64,000 nucleotides of DNA from Nitrosomonas marina (GTDB lineage: Bacteria > Pseudomonadota > Gammaproteobacteria > Burkholderiales > Nitrosomonadaceae). This document shows, piece by piece, positions 26,562 through 36,589 of this stretch. Position 1 is the first letter of the stretch. Each line of letters starts with the position of its first letter. The notes beneath the pieces are model-generated. The model searched no databases. It was not told where the DNA came from and saw nothing but the letters and a program-made list of their open reading frames with translations. Made by a program: the position numbers and the translations under genes. The stretch is from assembly GCF_900111605.1 (NCBI RefSeq), contig NZ_FOIA01000001.1, positions 172,245 to 236,244 of the forward strand, given 5' to 3'.

Positions 26562-27869
26562 TTAATCCAATTTGAGAAATTTATCGTGAATACGGCGTGT
26601 TACATACCACACGACACAAATCACGATCGGTATCATTAATCCGACAGTCAGTTCGGGATGGACTGGAAATCCGGCAGCCTTGCCTGCTTTGGTCAGATAC
26701 AATAGCAAACTGATCACGTAATATGATATGGCTGCAATGGACAGGCCTTCCACGGTATGCTGCAACCGCAACTGCAGTTCCTGTCCACGCGAGAGCTTTT
26801 CAAGCAGTTGCTGATTTTGTGTCTCGACCAGAATGTCAACCCGCGTACGTAACAGTGAACTGGTCTGGGCCGTACGTTCAGAGATCGATACCAGGCGCTG
26901 GGCGGTCGTTTCAACTGTTGTTATGGCTGGAGAGAGACGCCGCAGCATAAACTCTCCGATAGTTTGCGTTCCAGGTACCGCTTTTTCTCTCAGCTCCGCA
27001 ATGCGATGGTTCACCAGTCTGTTATATGCGTGTGTCGCTGAAAATCGATACATATGTTCAACTGTGGCTCTTTCGATGCTTACTGCCAGTGAAATAAGCG
27101 TTTTCAGCAAGGCTTGATCAGAAGTCGCCTTGTTTTCAAGTTGAGTTGTAATAGCAGCCAGTTGCTGTTCAGCTTCGGTCAGTTTAGGGCCGAGTTGCCT
27201 TGCGATCGGCAGGCTGCGCAGCGCCATAAGGCGATATGTTTCGATTTCCAGCAGTCGCTGGGCTATTCTGCCCGCCCGTGAATTGGATGTATCAGCGGCT
27301 GAAATGACGAGCATACGCTCAAAGCCGTTGTCTCGCAGCATAAAATCTGTCACGGCAATTGAATGATTGTTTCTGCCGACGAGAGATGCAACGACAGGGC
27401 GATTGCCAAACCAGTGATTGGCTAACGCCAGCATTTCTTTGGGTCGCTTCAGGTCACCCTTTACCATGACAATTTTAATTGCAGCGATTGTCTGTCCCGG
27501 TATTCCTGTAACCCAGTCTTCTGGTAAAGCCAAAAACGAAAGAAGCTCGGGTTCTGTCGCATCAAGCTGAGCACTCTCAGGCAGTGGCTGCACCGATGTA
27601 TAGCTTGTATACTCGGAATGACGTTCCCAGGTCAGGGTACAGCCCTGCAGTCTTAAACGTAAAAAATTGCTCTGCAAATGCTCGGGTGCCAGTGATTCCT
27701 GATCCGGTAGATGAGACAGGTGCCGGTATTCCTGTTCAGGTGTTATGCCATTGTTAAGCACTGCAATCCGGACAACCAGAGCCGGCAGCGAAATACGCTG
27801 GCTCGGTCGTGCGTGAACTTCGTTATGCAAGGATGTGCGCTGCGGATCAGCAGTGGGTAAAGCGATCAT
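26562..27869 (-). CDS. DUF3422 family membrane protein
   Basis: A 435-residue protein. The start LHNEVHARPSQRISLPALVVRI is diagnostic for DUF3422. The middle contains long helical coiled-coil-like stretches (about 240-370), and the last ~60 residues carry two transmembrane helices (SIAAISYYVISLLLY and TVGLMIPIVICVVWYV) with a short basic tail. It is probably anchored in the inner membrane with a large cytosolic domain. Function is unknown. The gene is not near others of a clear pathway. Confidence 0.85.
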   Translation of the reverse strand: MIALPTADPQRTSLHNEVHARPSQRISLPALVVRIAVLNNGITPEQEYRHLSHLPDQESLAPEHLQSNFLRLRLQGCTLTWERHSEYTSYTSVQPLPESAQLDATEPELLSFLALPEDWVTGIPGQTIAAIKIVMVKGDLKRPKEMLALANHWFGNRPVVASLVGRNNHSIAVTDFMLRDNGFERMLVISAADTSNSRAGRIAQRLLEIETYRLMALRSLPIARQLGPKLTEAEQQLAAITTQLENKATSDQALLKTLISLAVSIERATVEHMYRFSATHAYNRLVNHRIAELREKAVPGTQTIGEFMLRRLSPAITTVETTAQRLVSISERTAQTSSLLRTRVDILVETQNQQLLEKLSRGQELQLRLQHTVEGLSIAAISYYVISLLLYLTKAGKAAGFPVHPELTVGLMIPIVICVVWYVTRRIHDKFLKLD

Positions 27870-28035
27870 GTGTATATGTAATTAACGCAGTTAGACAGGT
27901 TGATGTGTGCTTAACTGAAGCTTACAGCAAATGACACGGTTTTTGTGATCGTTAAGCTGTCATCGATAGAACCAGCCTGATTCATTCAATCCGCTTCAGG
28001 TATTGCTCCGATTAGCAGACTGGGTAGTGAGTCAA

Positions 28036-30363
28036 TCAGCGTGTCAACCCGGCATACAGTACCGGCAGTTTTTCCGGAAGCCGTTCCACATGGTCGACAA
28101 CCATATAATTTCGCTCTCCGAAAATACGAGATACATATTGATCGGCACGTGGATCAAGACTCATGCAGAAGGTGATAACACCTGATCGACCGGCTTCCTC
28201 AACGGCTTTTTTGGTATCGAAGCGCAGGTATTGCGGGTCGCGTACATCAATATCAGCCGGTTCGCCGTCGGTGATAACGAGGAGCAGTTTCTTTGCCGAT
28301 TTCTGCTGTTTCAGGTATTGACTGGCATGACGGATGGCCGCACCCATACGTGTAGAGAGCTGTCCAGTCATGCCTGCCAGCTTGGCTTTCGGAATTTCGT
28401 TATAGGGTTGTTCGAAATCTTTATAGCGATAATACTCCACGTCATGGCGGCCGTCGGAGCAAAAACCATGAATTGCGAACGGATCGCCGATTTTGTCGAT
28501 GGCGTTGGCCAGTAGCACGGTGGCCTGACGTGTCAGGTCGAGCACAGTAAAATCCTGGCCCTCAACCTTCTCGTTGGTCGATTCCGACATATCGAGCAAT
28601 ACCAGTACGGAAATATCGCGTATCTTGCGCACCGAACGCATCATGATTCTGGGGTCAGGCTGCATATGCATGCGAATATCGATAATCGATCGTATCGCCG
28701 CGTTAATATCGATTTCATCACCGTCTTCGAGTTTGCGAATCCGGCGCGTTCCCTGAGGCTGCATGGCGTCTAGCAGAAATTTCATGCGACCGATTTCACG
28801 TTTGTACTGTGCGGCGATGTCATCGATGCACTGTATGTCACCGAGTCTGGCGCGTTTTTCCTGAACCGTGGCCCAGTCGGGACGTTCAAGCTGAATCTGG
28901 TAATCCCACTCGGAATAATGAAAGGGGGGCGATACCGGTTCTCTGCCTTCCATATCATTATAAGAGACGCCGGAATCTTCATACGGAAAGAATTCAGTGC
29001 CCATGACCCAGATTTCCTGAGCATCATCGCCGGCAGTTTCAACATCTATTTCATTGGCGAATTCCATGACGCTGACATATTTGCGTACCTGTTTTGGCGG
29101 TTCATAACCGGCGATTTGTGCTTTCTCAAAATCAAATTCCTCAAATTCCCAGAAATAACGGTTATCATCGCGGTACGGTGTGCTAAGTACGTCGGTACGC
29201 GGGTTAAACGGAATATTTTTTTCAAGAATACTGTGGGCAAGCTGAACACCGATATCCCATGAAGTCTGGTGATCATCAAGTCTGTTTTGCGCAGCTTTAA
29301 ACAAACGACGGCCCTCTGCAATCCATTTGTCTTTGTCCTTGTATGCTGGATCCAGCAGGGCGCGCGCGAGGCGGTTGAGAAAGTCGCCCATGGTGGTGTT
29401 CATGTCAGGCGTAGCTGAGTGCAGGGCGGACCAGGTCTGGCGCAGGCCCGGAAAGCGGCGTATTGATAATTCCTCCACGCGCGCATCCTCAATGATGGAT
29501 ATGACGGCCATCTGCAACGGGTTCAGACTTTCGGCCGAAATCGGTTGCCTGGTTTCGACCAGATGTGCAGCAGCATGCGCTGATGCAGCACGGTAAACTT
29601 CGGTGGCGGGTACATCGCCGAAATTATCAAATGCATCGGGCAGATGAATGAAATAGTTTTCAATAAACGGTTTGTAGCCTTCGCGCGTTTCATAGTCTCC
29701 GGAGGTGGGTTTCATGAAAAAATCACGGGCCCACAGTGCGCGCAGGTACATGTTGATACGGCGCTGAACATCGACAAACAGTGTTCCTTTACGCTCTTTC
29801 TGTAATACGGCAAGTGATTCCTTGGATTCCAGGTTGAAATAACGCACCTGTTCTTCGTAATCGGTACGGTGGGCATGCGCGCCCCACATCGCCCAGCGGC
29901 GCAGACCGCCTAGTGTGAGATGTTCAAACAGAATCTCCAGCTTGTCGAGCATCGGTCGTGCACCACGGGGCGCCTGCGCGATCAGGGTGCTGAGAAACTG
30001 CAGATAATGCTGAAACAACTGCGCATCCCCCAGACGTCTGGCTGCGGTAGGTGCCGTTGCCAGCACCAGTTCTATTACTGCGCCGGAAGTTTTCGATGCC
30101 AGCGCCAGTACCGATGTTGCCAGATCGGCGAGTACGTCTTCACCGATTTCCTTGGCAACCTGGGGTATTTCATCAATCCAGCAGTCAACCGGTCCGCGCC
30201 CGCGACCCAGGTTGCGCAGCGCAGATATGCCTTTCAGATAATTATCCAGGCCGCGCGGTGAAAAAACCTTGACCGCTTCGGGCCAGGCGTTTTTCAAAAG
30301 CGCCATCGACTCAGGTTCCAAGTTTTTCAGCAGCTCATTGTAGTCATCCAGATGTACACTCAT
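28036..30363 (-). CDS. cbbO: RubisCO activation protein CbbO (NorD-like, VWA domain)
   Basis: A 775-residue protein. The long N-terminal helical region is CbbO/NorD-like. The C-terminal ~200 residues form a von Willebrand A domain with the MIDAS motif DMSEST near residue 585 and VITDGEPADID near 708. CbbO is the adaptor that, with the AAA+ ring CbbQ, remodels inhibited RubisCO to release sugar phosphates. It is encoded 55 bases after cbbQ on the same strand. No cbbN-like gene follows; a divergent-end DUF3422 gene does. Confidence 0.93.
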   Translation of the reverse strand: MSVHLDDYNELLKNLEPESMALLKNAWPEAVKVFSPRGLDNYLKGISALRNLGRGRGPVDCWIDEIPQVAKEIGEDVLADLATSVLALASKTSGAVIELVLATAPTAARRLGDAQLFQHYLQFLSTLIAQAPRGARPMLDKLEILFEHLTLGGLRRWAMWGAHAHRTDYEEQVRYFNLESKESLAVLQKERKGTLFVDVQRRINMYLRALWARDFFMKPTSGDYETREGYKPFIENYFIHLPDAFDNFGDVPATEVYRAASAHAAAHLVETRQPISAESLNPLQMAVISIIEDARVEELSIRRFPGLRQTWSALHSATPDMNTTMGDFLNRLARALLDPAYKDKDKWIAEGRRLFKAAQNRLDDHQTSWDIGVQLAHSILEKNIPFNPRTDVLSTPYRDDNRYFWEFEEFDFEKAQIAGYEPPKQVRKYVSVMEFANEIDVETAGDDAQEIWVMGTEFFPYEDSGVSYNDMEGREPVSPPFHYSEWDYQIQLERPDWATVQEKRARLGDIQCIDDIAAQYKREIGRMKFLLDAMQPQGTRRIRKLEDGDEIDINAAIRSIIDIRMHMQPDPRIMMRSVRKIRDISVLVLLDMSESTNEKVEGQDFTVLDLTRQATVLLANAIDKIGDPFAIHGFCSDGRHDVEYYRYKDFEQPYNEIPKAKLAGMTGQLSTRMGAAIRHASQYLKQQKSAKKLLLVITDGEPADIDVRDPQYLRFDTKKAVEEAGRSGVITFCMSLDPRADQYVSRIFGERNYMVVDHVERLPEKLPVLYAGLTR

Positions 30364-30418
30364 GACATCACCCGCATTAGTTAGTCTGACAGTGGAATAT
30401 TATTTCGTTGATGCAATA

Positions 30419-31225
30419 TCAATTAAAAAATGTCGATACGGCCGCATCAAGCGCATCACGCATATCGGGGTCATCTGTGATTGGTCGTACCAGAGCGACA
30501 CGGCAGGCAGCTTTCGGATCGACTTTCTTGACAATCAGGCTGCCGGCATAAATCAGCATGCGCGTGGAAATACCCTCATCGAGACCGTGTCCTTTCAGAT
30601 TACGCGCACGTTCAGCGATTGAAACCAGTTTTTCTGCAATATCATGTGAAACGCCAGTTTCATGTGCGACAATTTCACTCTCGATCGCATGGTTGGGATA
30701 ATTAAAATCCAGTGCGCCAAAACGCTGCTTGGTCGATTGCTTGAGATCCTTCATCAGGCTCTGATAGCCGGGGTTATAGGAAATCACAATTTGGAAATCT
30801 TTATGGGCGTTGATTAACTCGCCTTTTTTCTCCAGTGGTAAAACGCGACGGTTATCAGTAAGCGGGTGGATGACAACGGTTGTGTCCTGGCGTGCTTCGA
30901 CAACTTCATCCAGATAGCAGATCGCACCGTGACGCGCAGCAACGGCAAGCGGACCATCCTGCCAAGTGGTGCCACTGGCGTCTAGCAGATATCGCCCCAC
31001 CAGATCGGATGCGGTCATGTCCTCGTTGCAGGCGACGGTGATCAGTGGTTTCTTGAGCTTCCAGGCCATATACTCGACAAAACGGGTTTTCCCACAACCG
31101 GTGGGCCCTTTTAGCATCATCGGCATACGTACGGAGTAGGCCGCTTCATAAAGTTCCACTTCATCGCTGACAGGATGGTAATAAGGTTCTGTTTTAACAC
31201 GGTATTGGTCAGTAATTTTGCTCAT
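30419..31225 (-). CDS. cbbQ: AAA+ RubisCO activase CbbQ (MoxR class)
   Basis: A 268-residue MoxR-type AAA+ ATPase. Walker A is [13 protein letters not shown] near residue 39, Walker B is [14 protein letters not shown] near 100, and the sensor/arginine-finger region is [22 protein letters not shown] near 150. CbbQ forms hexamers that, with CbbO, use ATP to free RubisCO of tight-binding inhibitors. CAGGAG lies before the ATG. A strong stem-loop separates it from cbbS, so it is probably expressed at a lower level than cbbLS. Confidence 0.95.
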   Translation of the reverse strand: MSKITDQYRVKTEPYYHPVSDEVELYEAAYSVRMPMMLKGPTGCGKTRFVEYMAWKLKKPLITVACNEDMTASDLVGRYLLDASGTTWQDGPLAVAARHGAICYLDEVVEARQDTTVVIHPLTDNRRVLPLEKKGELINAHKDFQIVISYNPGYQSLMKDLKQSTKQRFGALDFNYPNHAIESEIVAHETGVSHDIAEKLVSIAERARNLKGHGLDEGISTRMLIYAGSLIVKKVDPKAACRVALVRPITDDPDMRDALDAAVSTFFN

Positions 31226-31333
31226 AACGAACTCCTGTGATTAACCCATCAGGGTTTTCTGTCTGGTGGAAGATCGCTGTTGAGTAATGGATCAGTCAGC
31301 GGTCTAACAAAAAATATAAACAAATTAAAAAAG

Positions 31334-31373
31334 GCCGAAAAAAAACCCCCGCCCCTTTCGGGTAGGGGGCCTC
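31334..31373 (-). terminator. Intrinsic terminator/attenuator between cbbS and cbbQ
   Basis: Read on the minus strand, CCCCC-TA-CCC, a GAAA tetraloop, then GGG-GC-GGGGG is followed directly by eight T, a textbook rho-independent terminator with an extra GGCC outer match. It lies 34 bases past the cbbS stop and before cbbQ, so it should end most cbbLS transcripts and let a fraction read through into cbbQO. Confidence 0.8.
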
Positions 31374-31406
31374 AATAAGCTTATGGTATTTCTCGTGTTT
31401 GAAACC

Positions 31407-31763
31407 TTATACGGTTTTGCCGCGATAAATAACCATGGATGTACCCTGGCTTTGTGCAAAATTATCATATCCGATCAAACGTACATGATTGTTTGGGTTG
31501 GCCTTATGGCAGGCTTCCGCTTCAGCCAGGATGCGCGCCACGTCTGTTTCGCCGAACATGGGCAGTTTCCACATATACCAGTAGTTGTCCATCAGATGCT
31601 CTGGTTCGGTATGCTCGATGGCGGGGTTCCAGCCTTTTTTGACAATATATTCAACTTGCTTCTTGATCTGCTTTTTATCCATCGGGGGCAGATAAGAGAA
31701 TGTTTCAAATTTCCGGCTGGCTGGGTCGCTCAGGCGGCTTTTGTAATCCAACATTTCAGACAT
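31407..31763 (-). CDS. cbbS: RubisCO small subunit, form I
   Basis: A 118-residue small subunit. The N terminus carries [21 protein letters not shown], then the family signature [17 protein letters not shown] and [14 protein letters not shown]. The C-terminal strand [20 protein letters not shown] is standard. It caps the L8S8 holoenzyme. CAGGAG lies upstream of the ATG. It is 63 bases after cbbL. Confidence 0.97.
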   Translation of the reverse strand: MSEMLDYKSRLSDPASRKFETFSYLPPMDKKQIKKQVEYIVKKGWNPAIEHTEPEHLMDNYWYMWKLPMFGETDVARILAEAEACHKANPNNHVRLIGYDNFAQSQGTSMVIYRGKTV

Positions 31764-31826
31764 TTGTATGACTCCTGATTAAAATTTCGAGTGCCGGCGC
31801 ACAAAACATGTGCGCCGGAAAATTGT

Positions 31827-33245
31827 TTACTTGTGTGCCACGTCCAGCTTGTCGACTGTGTCGAATTCGAACTTGATTTCTTTCCATGTTTCCATGGCGA
31901 TTTTCAGCTCCGGACTGTGCTTGGCAGCATCGGTCAAAATCGCTTTGCCTTCTTTCTCGATTTCAACACCACGGTTACGTGCTTCTACACAGGCTTCGAG
32001 TGCCACACGGTTTGCGGCTGCGCCGGCAGCGTTGCCCCATGGGTGACCTAATGTACCGCCACCAAACTGCAGGCACGCATCGTCACCGAAAATGGCAACC
32101 AGTGCCGGCATATGCCAGACATGAATACCACCGGAAGCAACCGGGAATACGCCAGGCATAGAACCCCAGTCCTGATCGAACATAATGCCACGGTTGCGGT
32201 CTTCCTTGATAAAGCTGTCGCGCATGAGATCGATCCAGCCGAGTGTAGCGGCGCGGTCGCCTTCAAGTTTTCCAACAACCGTACCGGAATGGAGATGGTC
32301 GCCACCGGATAGACGCAGTGCTTTTGCCAGTACACGGAAATGGATACCATGATGCGGGTTCCGGTCGATTACTGCATGCATTGCACGGTGAATGTGCAGC
32401 AGAAGGCCGTTATCACGGCACCAGTTGGCCAGCCCTGTATTCGCTGTGAAACCACCGGTCAGGTAGTCATGCATGATAATTGGTGCGCCAAGTTCTTTCG
32501 CGAATTCAGCACGTTTGTACATTTCTTCCGGTGTTGGCGCGGTAACGTTAAGATAGTGGCCTTTGCGCTCGCCGGTTTCGCGTTCAGCTTTGTGAATGGC
32601 TTCCATCACAAATTCAAAACGCTGACGCCAGCGCATGAAAGGTTGGCTGTTAATGTTTTCGTCATCCTTGGTCAAATCAAGACCGCCGCGCAGACATTCA
32701 TATACGGCACGACCGTAGTTTTTTGCAGAGAGCCCCAGTTTTGGTTTAATGGTACAGCCCAGCAATGCACGACCGTATTTGTTGAGTTTGTCACGTTCAA
32801 CCTGAATACCATTAGGTGGTCCACCGCAGGTTTTAACGAAAGCAATTGGAAAGCGGACATCCTCCAGGCGAAGGGCGCGGATCGCTTTAAAGCCGAACAC
32901 GTTACCGACCAGAGATGTAAATACGTTGACGACAGAACCTTCCTCGAACAGATCAATCGGATATGCGATAAAGGCATAGAAACAGGTATCATCGCCAGGT
33001 ACGTCTTCAATGTGATAAGCGCGTCCTTTGTAGTAGTCCAGATCGGTTAACAGATCAGTCCAAACGGTTGTCCATGTACCTGTTGAAGACTCGGCCGCAA
33101 CGGCAGCTGCGGCTTCTTCACGGTCAACGCCAGGCTGAGCGGTGATTTTGAAACACGCCAGAATATCCGTGTCCAAAGGTGTATATTCGGGCATCCAGTA
33201 TGTTTGCCGATATTCTTTGACACCAGCGCTATATGTCTTTGCCAT
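31827..33245 (-). CDS. cbbL: RubisCO large subunit, form IA
   Basis: A 472-residue large subunit of normal length. Catalytic features are present: [16 protein letters not shown] near residue 190 (the carbamylated Lys and the Mg ligands KDDE), TIKPKLG near 165, and [11 protein letters not shown] near 372. The N terminus [28 protein letters not shown] matches the green-like form IA of ammonia oxidisers and thiobacilli. It fixes CO2 on ribulose-1,5-bisphosphate. An AGGAGAG site precedes the ATG. It is divergent from cbbR, and three 12-bp repeats lie in its leader. Confidence 0.98.
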   Translation of the reverse strand: MAKTYSAGVKEYRQTYWMPEYTPLDTDILACFKITAQPGVDREEAAAAVAAESSTGTWTTVWTDLLTDLDYYKGRAYHIEDVPGDDTCFYAFIAYPIDLFEEGSVVNVFTSLVGNVFGFKAIRALRLEDVRFPIAFVKTCGGPPNGIQVERDKLNKYGRALLGCTIKPKLGLSAKNYGRAVYECLRGGLDLTKDDENINSQPFMRWRQRFEFVMEAIHKAERETGERKGHYLNVTAPTPEEMYKRAEFAKELGAPIIMHDYLTGGFTANTGLANWCRDNGLLLHIHRAMHAVIDRNPHHGIHFRVLAKALRLSGGDHLHSGTVVGKLEGDRAATLGWIDLMRDSFIKEDRNRGIMFDQDWGSMPGVFPVASGGIHVWHMPALVAIFGDDACLQFGGGTLGHPWGNAAGAAANRVALEACVEARNRGVEIEKEGKAILTDAAKHSPELKIAMETWKEIKFEFDTVDKLDVAHK

Positions 33246-33310
33246 GATTTTCTCTCCTGATTAATCCACTCGATTCGGTTTGCAAAACTAAACAAGAAAA
33301 GAGAGGAGGG

Positions 33311-33346
33311 TTAAGTAACAAATTAGTAACGAAATTAAGTAACAAT
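33311..33346 (-). promoter_or_regulatory. Three tandem 12-bp repeats in the cbbL leader
   Basis: On the plus strand, TTAAGTAACAAA, TTAGTAACGAAA and TTAAGTAACAAT follow one another without a gap. Each holds GTAAC (GTTAC in the cbbL direction), 66-101 bases upstream of the cbbL ATG. The spacing of about one helical turn puts the motifs on one DNA face. It could bind a regulator (CbbR or another) or act in the leader RNA. Confidence 0.6.
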
Positions 33347-33496
33347 CAACGAAACAAACGAGAACATTTGCAACATAGGTGGCACTATAAAGAATATTTA
33401 TCATAAGAACAAATCAATTATTTTGATGTATATGATAATATTATGCTTATAGTAACCCCCAACCCTTCAACCAGCCATCCATTTAAATACTGATCG

Positions 33497-34417
33497 ATGT
33501 TACATGTGACAATAAGACAACTGACCGTATTTGAGACAGTCGCCCGCCATTTGAGTTTTTCACGTGCGGCGGAAGAGCTGTATCTATCTCAACCTGCTGT
33601 TTCAATGCAGATAAAACAACTGGAAGAGAATATAAGTTTGCCTTTGTTTGAGCAAATGGGCAAGCAAATTCATTTAACTGAGGCAGGAAACGAACTGTAT
33701 CTGTACAGCCGGGACATTCTGCAGCGTCTGGCTGATCTGGAAGTGGCGCTTGACGAACTAAAAGGTATGGAGCGCGGTAAGCTAAATATTGCGGTCGTTA
33801 CGACAGCCAATTATTTTGCTCCGCATCTGCTGGCCAAGTTTTGCCAGCGTTATAGCGGTGTCACGGTGAGCCTGAATGTTTCCAATCGTGAATCGATTCT
33901 GAAGCAGCTCGACGAAAATGCTGTCGATCTGGCGATTATGGGGCAGCCGCCGGATAATCTGGATATTACCAGTCAGTCGTTTATGGAAAATCCGCTGGTT
34001 GTTGTCGCGCCGACAAATCATTTACTCTGCAGAAAGCAGCGAATTTCAGTAAAGCGGCTGGCTCAGGAGACTTTTCTGGTACGCGAGCCCGGTTCGGGTA
34101 CCCGAAGCGCTATGGAACGGTTCTTTCAACAGCATGGTGTGCGGATTAACAAAGGCATGGAAACCGATACAACCGAAGCCATCAAACAGGCCGTGCAGGC
34201 AGGTATGGGGTTGGGGATTGTATCGCTTCATACAGTTGAGCTGGAATTGGAAACACAGCGATTAAAAGTGCTCGATGTGCAGGGTTTTCCGATACCACGT
34301 TTCTGGCACGTGGTCATTCGAAAAAACAAACGTTTGTCCGCCCTGGCGCAAACATTCAGGGATTTTTTGCTGATGGAAGCCGCTTCACTGATACATAACG
34401 CCGGGAAAAACGGTTGA
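33497..34417 (+). CDS. cbbR: LysR-type regulator CbbR
   Basis: A 306-residue LysR-type regulator. Residues 5-62 form the HTH: RQLTVFETVARHLSFSRAAEEL, then YLSQPAVSMQIKQLE. The effector domain has VAVTTANYFAPHLLAKF-like text near residue 95 and EPGSGTRSAMERFF near 198. It is divergent from cbbL with 251 bases between, the usual arrangement, so it most probably activates cbbLS in response to Calvin-cycle metabolites or NADPH. Confidence 0.95.
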   Translation: MLHVTIRQLTVFETVARHLSFSRAAEELYLSQPAVSMQIKQLEENISLPLFEQMGKQIHLTEAGNELYLYSRDILQRLADLEVALDELKGMERGKLNIAVVTTANYFAPHLLAKFCQRYSGVTVSLNVSNRESILKQLDENAVDLAIMGQPPDNLDITSQSFMENPLVVVAPTNHLLCRKQRISVKRLAQETFLVREPGSGTRSAMERFFQQHGVRINKGMETDTTEAIKQAVQAGMGLGIVSLHTVELELETQRLKVLDVQGFPIPRFWHVVIRKNKRLSALAQTFRDFLLMEAASLIHNAGKNG

Positions 34418-34463
34418 GCTGCGGGTTGATCGGATTGGCTGTGTTGCTTTGACCGGCAATCGG

Positions 34464-36026
34464 TTATTTAACGCGTGATGATCGCATCGGACCGATATAT
34501 CGTGAAGCAATCACCAGATTGTCGATATATACAAAAAATGCAGATGCCGGTTTGGCTGTACCACCGTGATAAAAATTGAGCCATAAGCTTTCGATGTTGA
34601 GTTCTGTCGTTTTACGAAAGCGAAGATCCGATTTGTGAAAGATTTTGCGCCCGTCAATCCATACCGTCAATTCGCCATTGGCCATACCGGGATCGTTCAG
34701 TTTCAGAAACTGTTCAACCGCGTACCAGCGGTTTTTCTGCAGCAGACTCAAGGTATTGTTCCAGGAAATCGTTTCGCCATAATTTGATTGACTGTCCAGA
34801 TGATAGACATAATTGCCGAGTGGGATCGTACCATTGTATTTCGAATTGGGTGTTGCCTGCAGAAAATAGGCGCCGCGCGCTGACCAGCCGTTGTAACCGT
34901 CAATCGCCCTGCCGCCCCATCCAGCCCTATCATACGTGCCCGAGAAACCCGGCAGTTTGCCACCGTCTGTTGGCTGCCAGTTGTTTCCGAACCGTAAATA
35001 ATAGCGAAAGTACATTTGCTCCGGCTCGCGACCGATAAGACGCCTAAATCGGTAATGGCCGGTAAAACCAAAATTTGTTTTTGAATTGAATGCAATCTGC
35101 AGGGCGCTGCCATCAAGTGGTTTGAAACGGTCGATGCGGTAATCGGTATCGACAAGCCGGTATGTGTCGTAGTGACCTACGTCGCTTAGGTGTTCCTGCC
35201 AGCCCGCATTCAGTGTTAAAAAACCTCGTGGCTTATCGAAAGTCTCGGCGAGAATGACATCGGGATGATCGGCCAGCCCGTGATCACCTGGATAATGCCA
35301 GGCAATCCCGCGTTCAACTTCACTGGCTGGCGGTAATGGCGCAACCGTATATACGCCGATTTGCACGGTGCCGTATTGCTTGTCGGTAGTCGTTAGATAC
35401 AAGCTTGCTTTGCTGATTTTAGCACTGTCCAGTTCCAGAAAGCGTTCGTTGAACGCAATCAGGGCCGGGGTATGCGCGCCAACCTGCAATTGTGGCTGAT
35501 GACCAAGTGAGTAATGCGTCGTGGCCGATAATGTGGTATCCCGTGTAACTTCAAATGTTTTAATTTCGTTATCGGTTGTGGTTATCGCCAGAAAGGGCGC
35601 TGCCGGATAACCGGCTTCGGTTGCGTCGAAGACAATCGCGCCATCACCGGATTCTTCTTTTAGATAGGCGCCATGATAGCTGCCGGGTTTGTCAATCCAG
35701 TACTTGATCAGCGCAGTTACGTCCAGCGAGACCGGTCTGGTCGTGTCCAGGTCCTCGACAAGCGTTGTCGAGAATGCCGCATTGCCATATGGTGTGCCAT
35801 TGCGGTCGATCCAGTCACCAAGCTCGCGCCGCCATAACAGCTTTGCGGAGCCGTCGGCATAAATAAAGGTTGCACCGTCCCTGATTGCTTCGCTGCCCTG
35901 CGACCAATAGACATCACTGTGTGCGCTAAAAGAGAAAAACAGCAAACATATTGCAGTGAGACTATGCGATAAGGTATGCGTCAGCCCGCCCAGGCATGTC
36001 ATTGATATACGCATTGATTTGTCCAT
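34464..36026 (-). CDS. Secreted polysaccharide-lyase-like protein with N-terminal DNRLRE-like domain
   Basis: A 520-residue exported protein with a long signal peptide ending SAHS. Residues ~40-240 resemble the DNRLRE/CBM96-type stalk (SVSLDVTALIKYWIDKPGSYHGAYL). The C-terminal half looks like a PL14-type polysaccharide lyase jelly roll: YFRYYLRFGNNW, GGKLPGFSG, GRAIDGYNGWSARG, YVYHLDSQSNYGE, WYAVEQFLKLND and a final YIDNLVIASRYIGP. Such enzymes cut uronate polymers or related glycans. The active site residues cannot be certified by eye. It follows a GNAT gene by 1 base. In an autotroph it may remodel the cell's own exopolysaccharide. Confidence 0.68.
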   Translation of the reverse strand: MDKSMRISMTCLGGLTHTLSHSLTAICLLFFSFSAHSDVYWSQGSEAIRDGATFIYADGSAKLLWRRELGDWIDRNGTPYGNAAFSTTLVEDLDTTRPVSLDVTALIKYWIDKPGSYHGAYLKEESGDGAIVFDATEAGYPAAPFLAITTTDNEIKTFEVTRDTTLSATTHYSLGHQPQLQVGAHTPALIAFNERFLELDSAKISKASLYLTTTDKQYGTVQIGVYTVAPLPPASEVERGIAWHYPGDHGLADHPDVILAETFDKPRGFLTLNAGWQEHLSDVGHYDTYRLVDTDYRIDRFKPLDGSALQIAFNSKTNFGFTGHYRFRRLIGREPEQMYFRYYLRFGNNWQPTDGGKLPGFSGTYDRAGWGGRAIDGYNGWSARGAYFLQATPNSKYNGTIPLGNYVYHLDSQSNYGETISWNNTLSLLQKNRWYAVEQFLKLNDPGMANGELTVWIDGRKIFHKSDLRFRKTTELNIESLWLNFYHGGTAKPASAFFVYIDNLVIASRYIGPMRSSRVK

Positions 36027-36027
36027 A

Positions 36028-36567
36028 TTAAATGCGCTTTTCCAGATATTCGATTGTCAGTCCATCGACCTTCGGAACACCGATTTTCAATTGTAGTGGA
36101 TAAGGCTCCTGGCTACCGATCCGCTGATAGCCGCGGCGCTGATAAAATGCAATGAGTTCGGGGCGCTGCGAGACGACGAACATGCGGATTCTCCGTGCCG
36201 CCAGTTCCTGCCTGGCGATATCTTCAGCCTGATGCAGGATATGCTTGCCGACACCGATACCCTGGTAATTCGGGTGTACCGAGAAAAAGCCGATATACGC
36301 ATGACATTGTTCTCTGGACAAATAGATACATGCGGTGAGCAGTTGTTCCAGATAGACCACATAAAACCGCGCGTCGGGTTTTGCCATTGCGGTGGAGATT
36401 TCGTCGAGGTTGGTGCGGTCACCGCCGATGATATGTGTTTCACGCGTCCAGCCGGTCTCTCCACGGTATGTCAGGTTGATTAAGTCGCAGATGTCGCGGC
36501 AATGAACGGGAACGGCCGGTTCAAGGATGAGCTGGGAAAGATCGATTGTTTCCAGTTTCTGTTTCAA
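36028..36567 (-). CDS. GNAT family N-acetyltransferase
   Basis: A 179-residue GNAT. The acetyl-CoA loop is NYQGIGVGKHILHQAEDIA near residue 100, preceded by AYIGFFSVHP and followed by IRMFVVSQRPELIAFYQRRGY, the usual beta5/alpha4 pattern. The acceptor is not predictable. It lies directly upstream of the polysaccharide-lyase-like gene (1 base apart), suggesting a shared transcript, possibly with an amino-sugar or polymer link. Confidence 0.85.
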   Translation of the reverse strand: MKQKLETIDLSQLILEPAVPVHCRDICDLINLTYRGETGWTRETHIIGGDRTNLDEISTAMAKPDARFYVVYLEQLLTACIYLSREQCHAYIGFFSVHPNYQGIGVGKHILHQAEDIARQELAARRIRMFVVSQRPELIAFYQRRGYQRIGSQEPYPLQLKIGVPKVDGLTIEYLEKRI

Positions 36568-36589
36568 TGTTGCTTTGATTCAGGTGTTG

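Noticed and set aside
32340..33050. Long plus-strand frame opposite cbbL (236 codons)
   Set aside because: Antisense shadow of a highly conserved gene; no ribosome site or family match.
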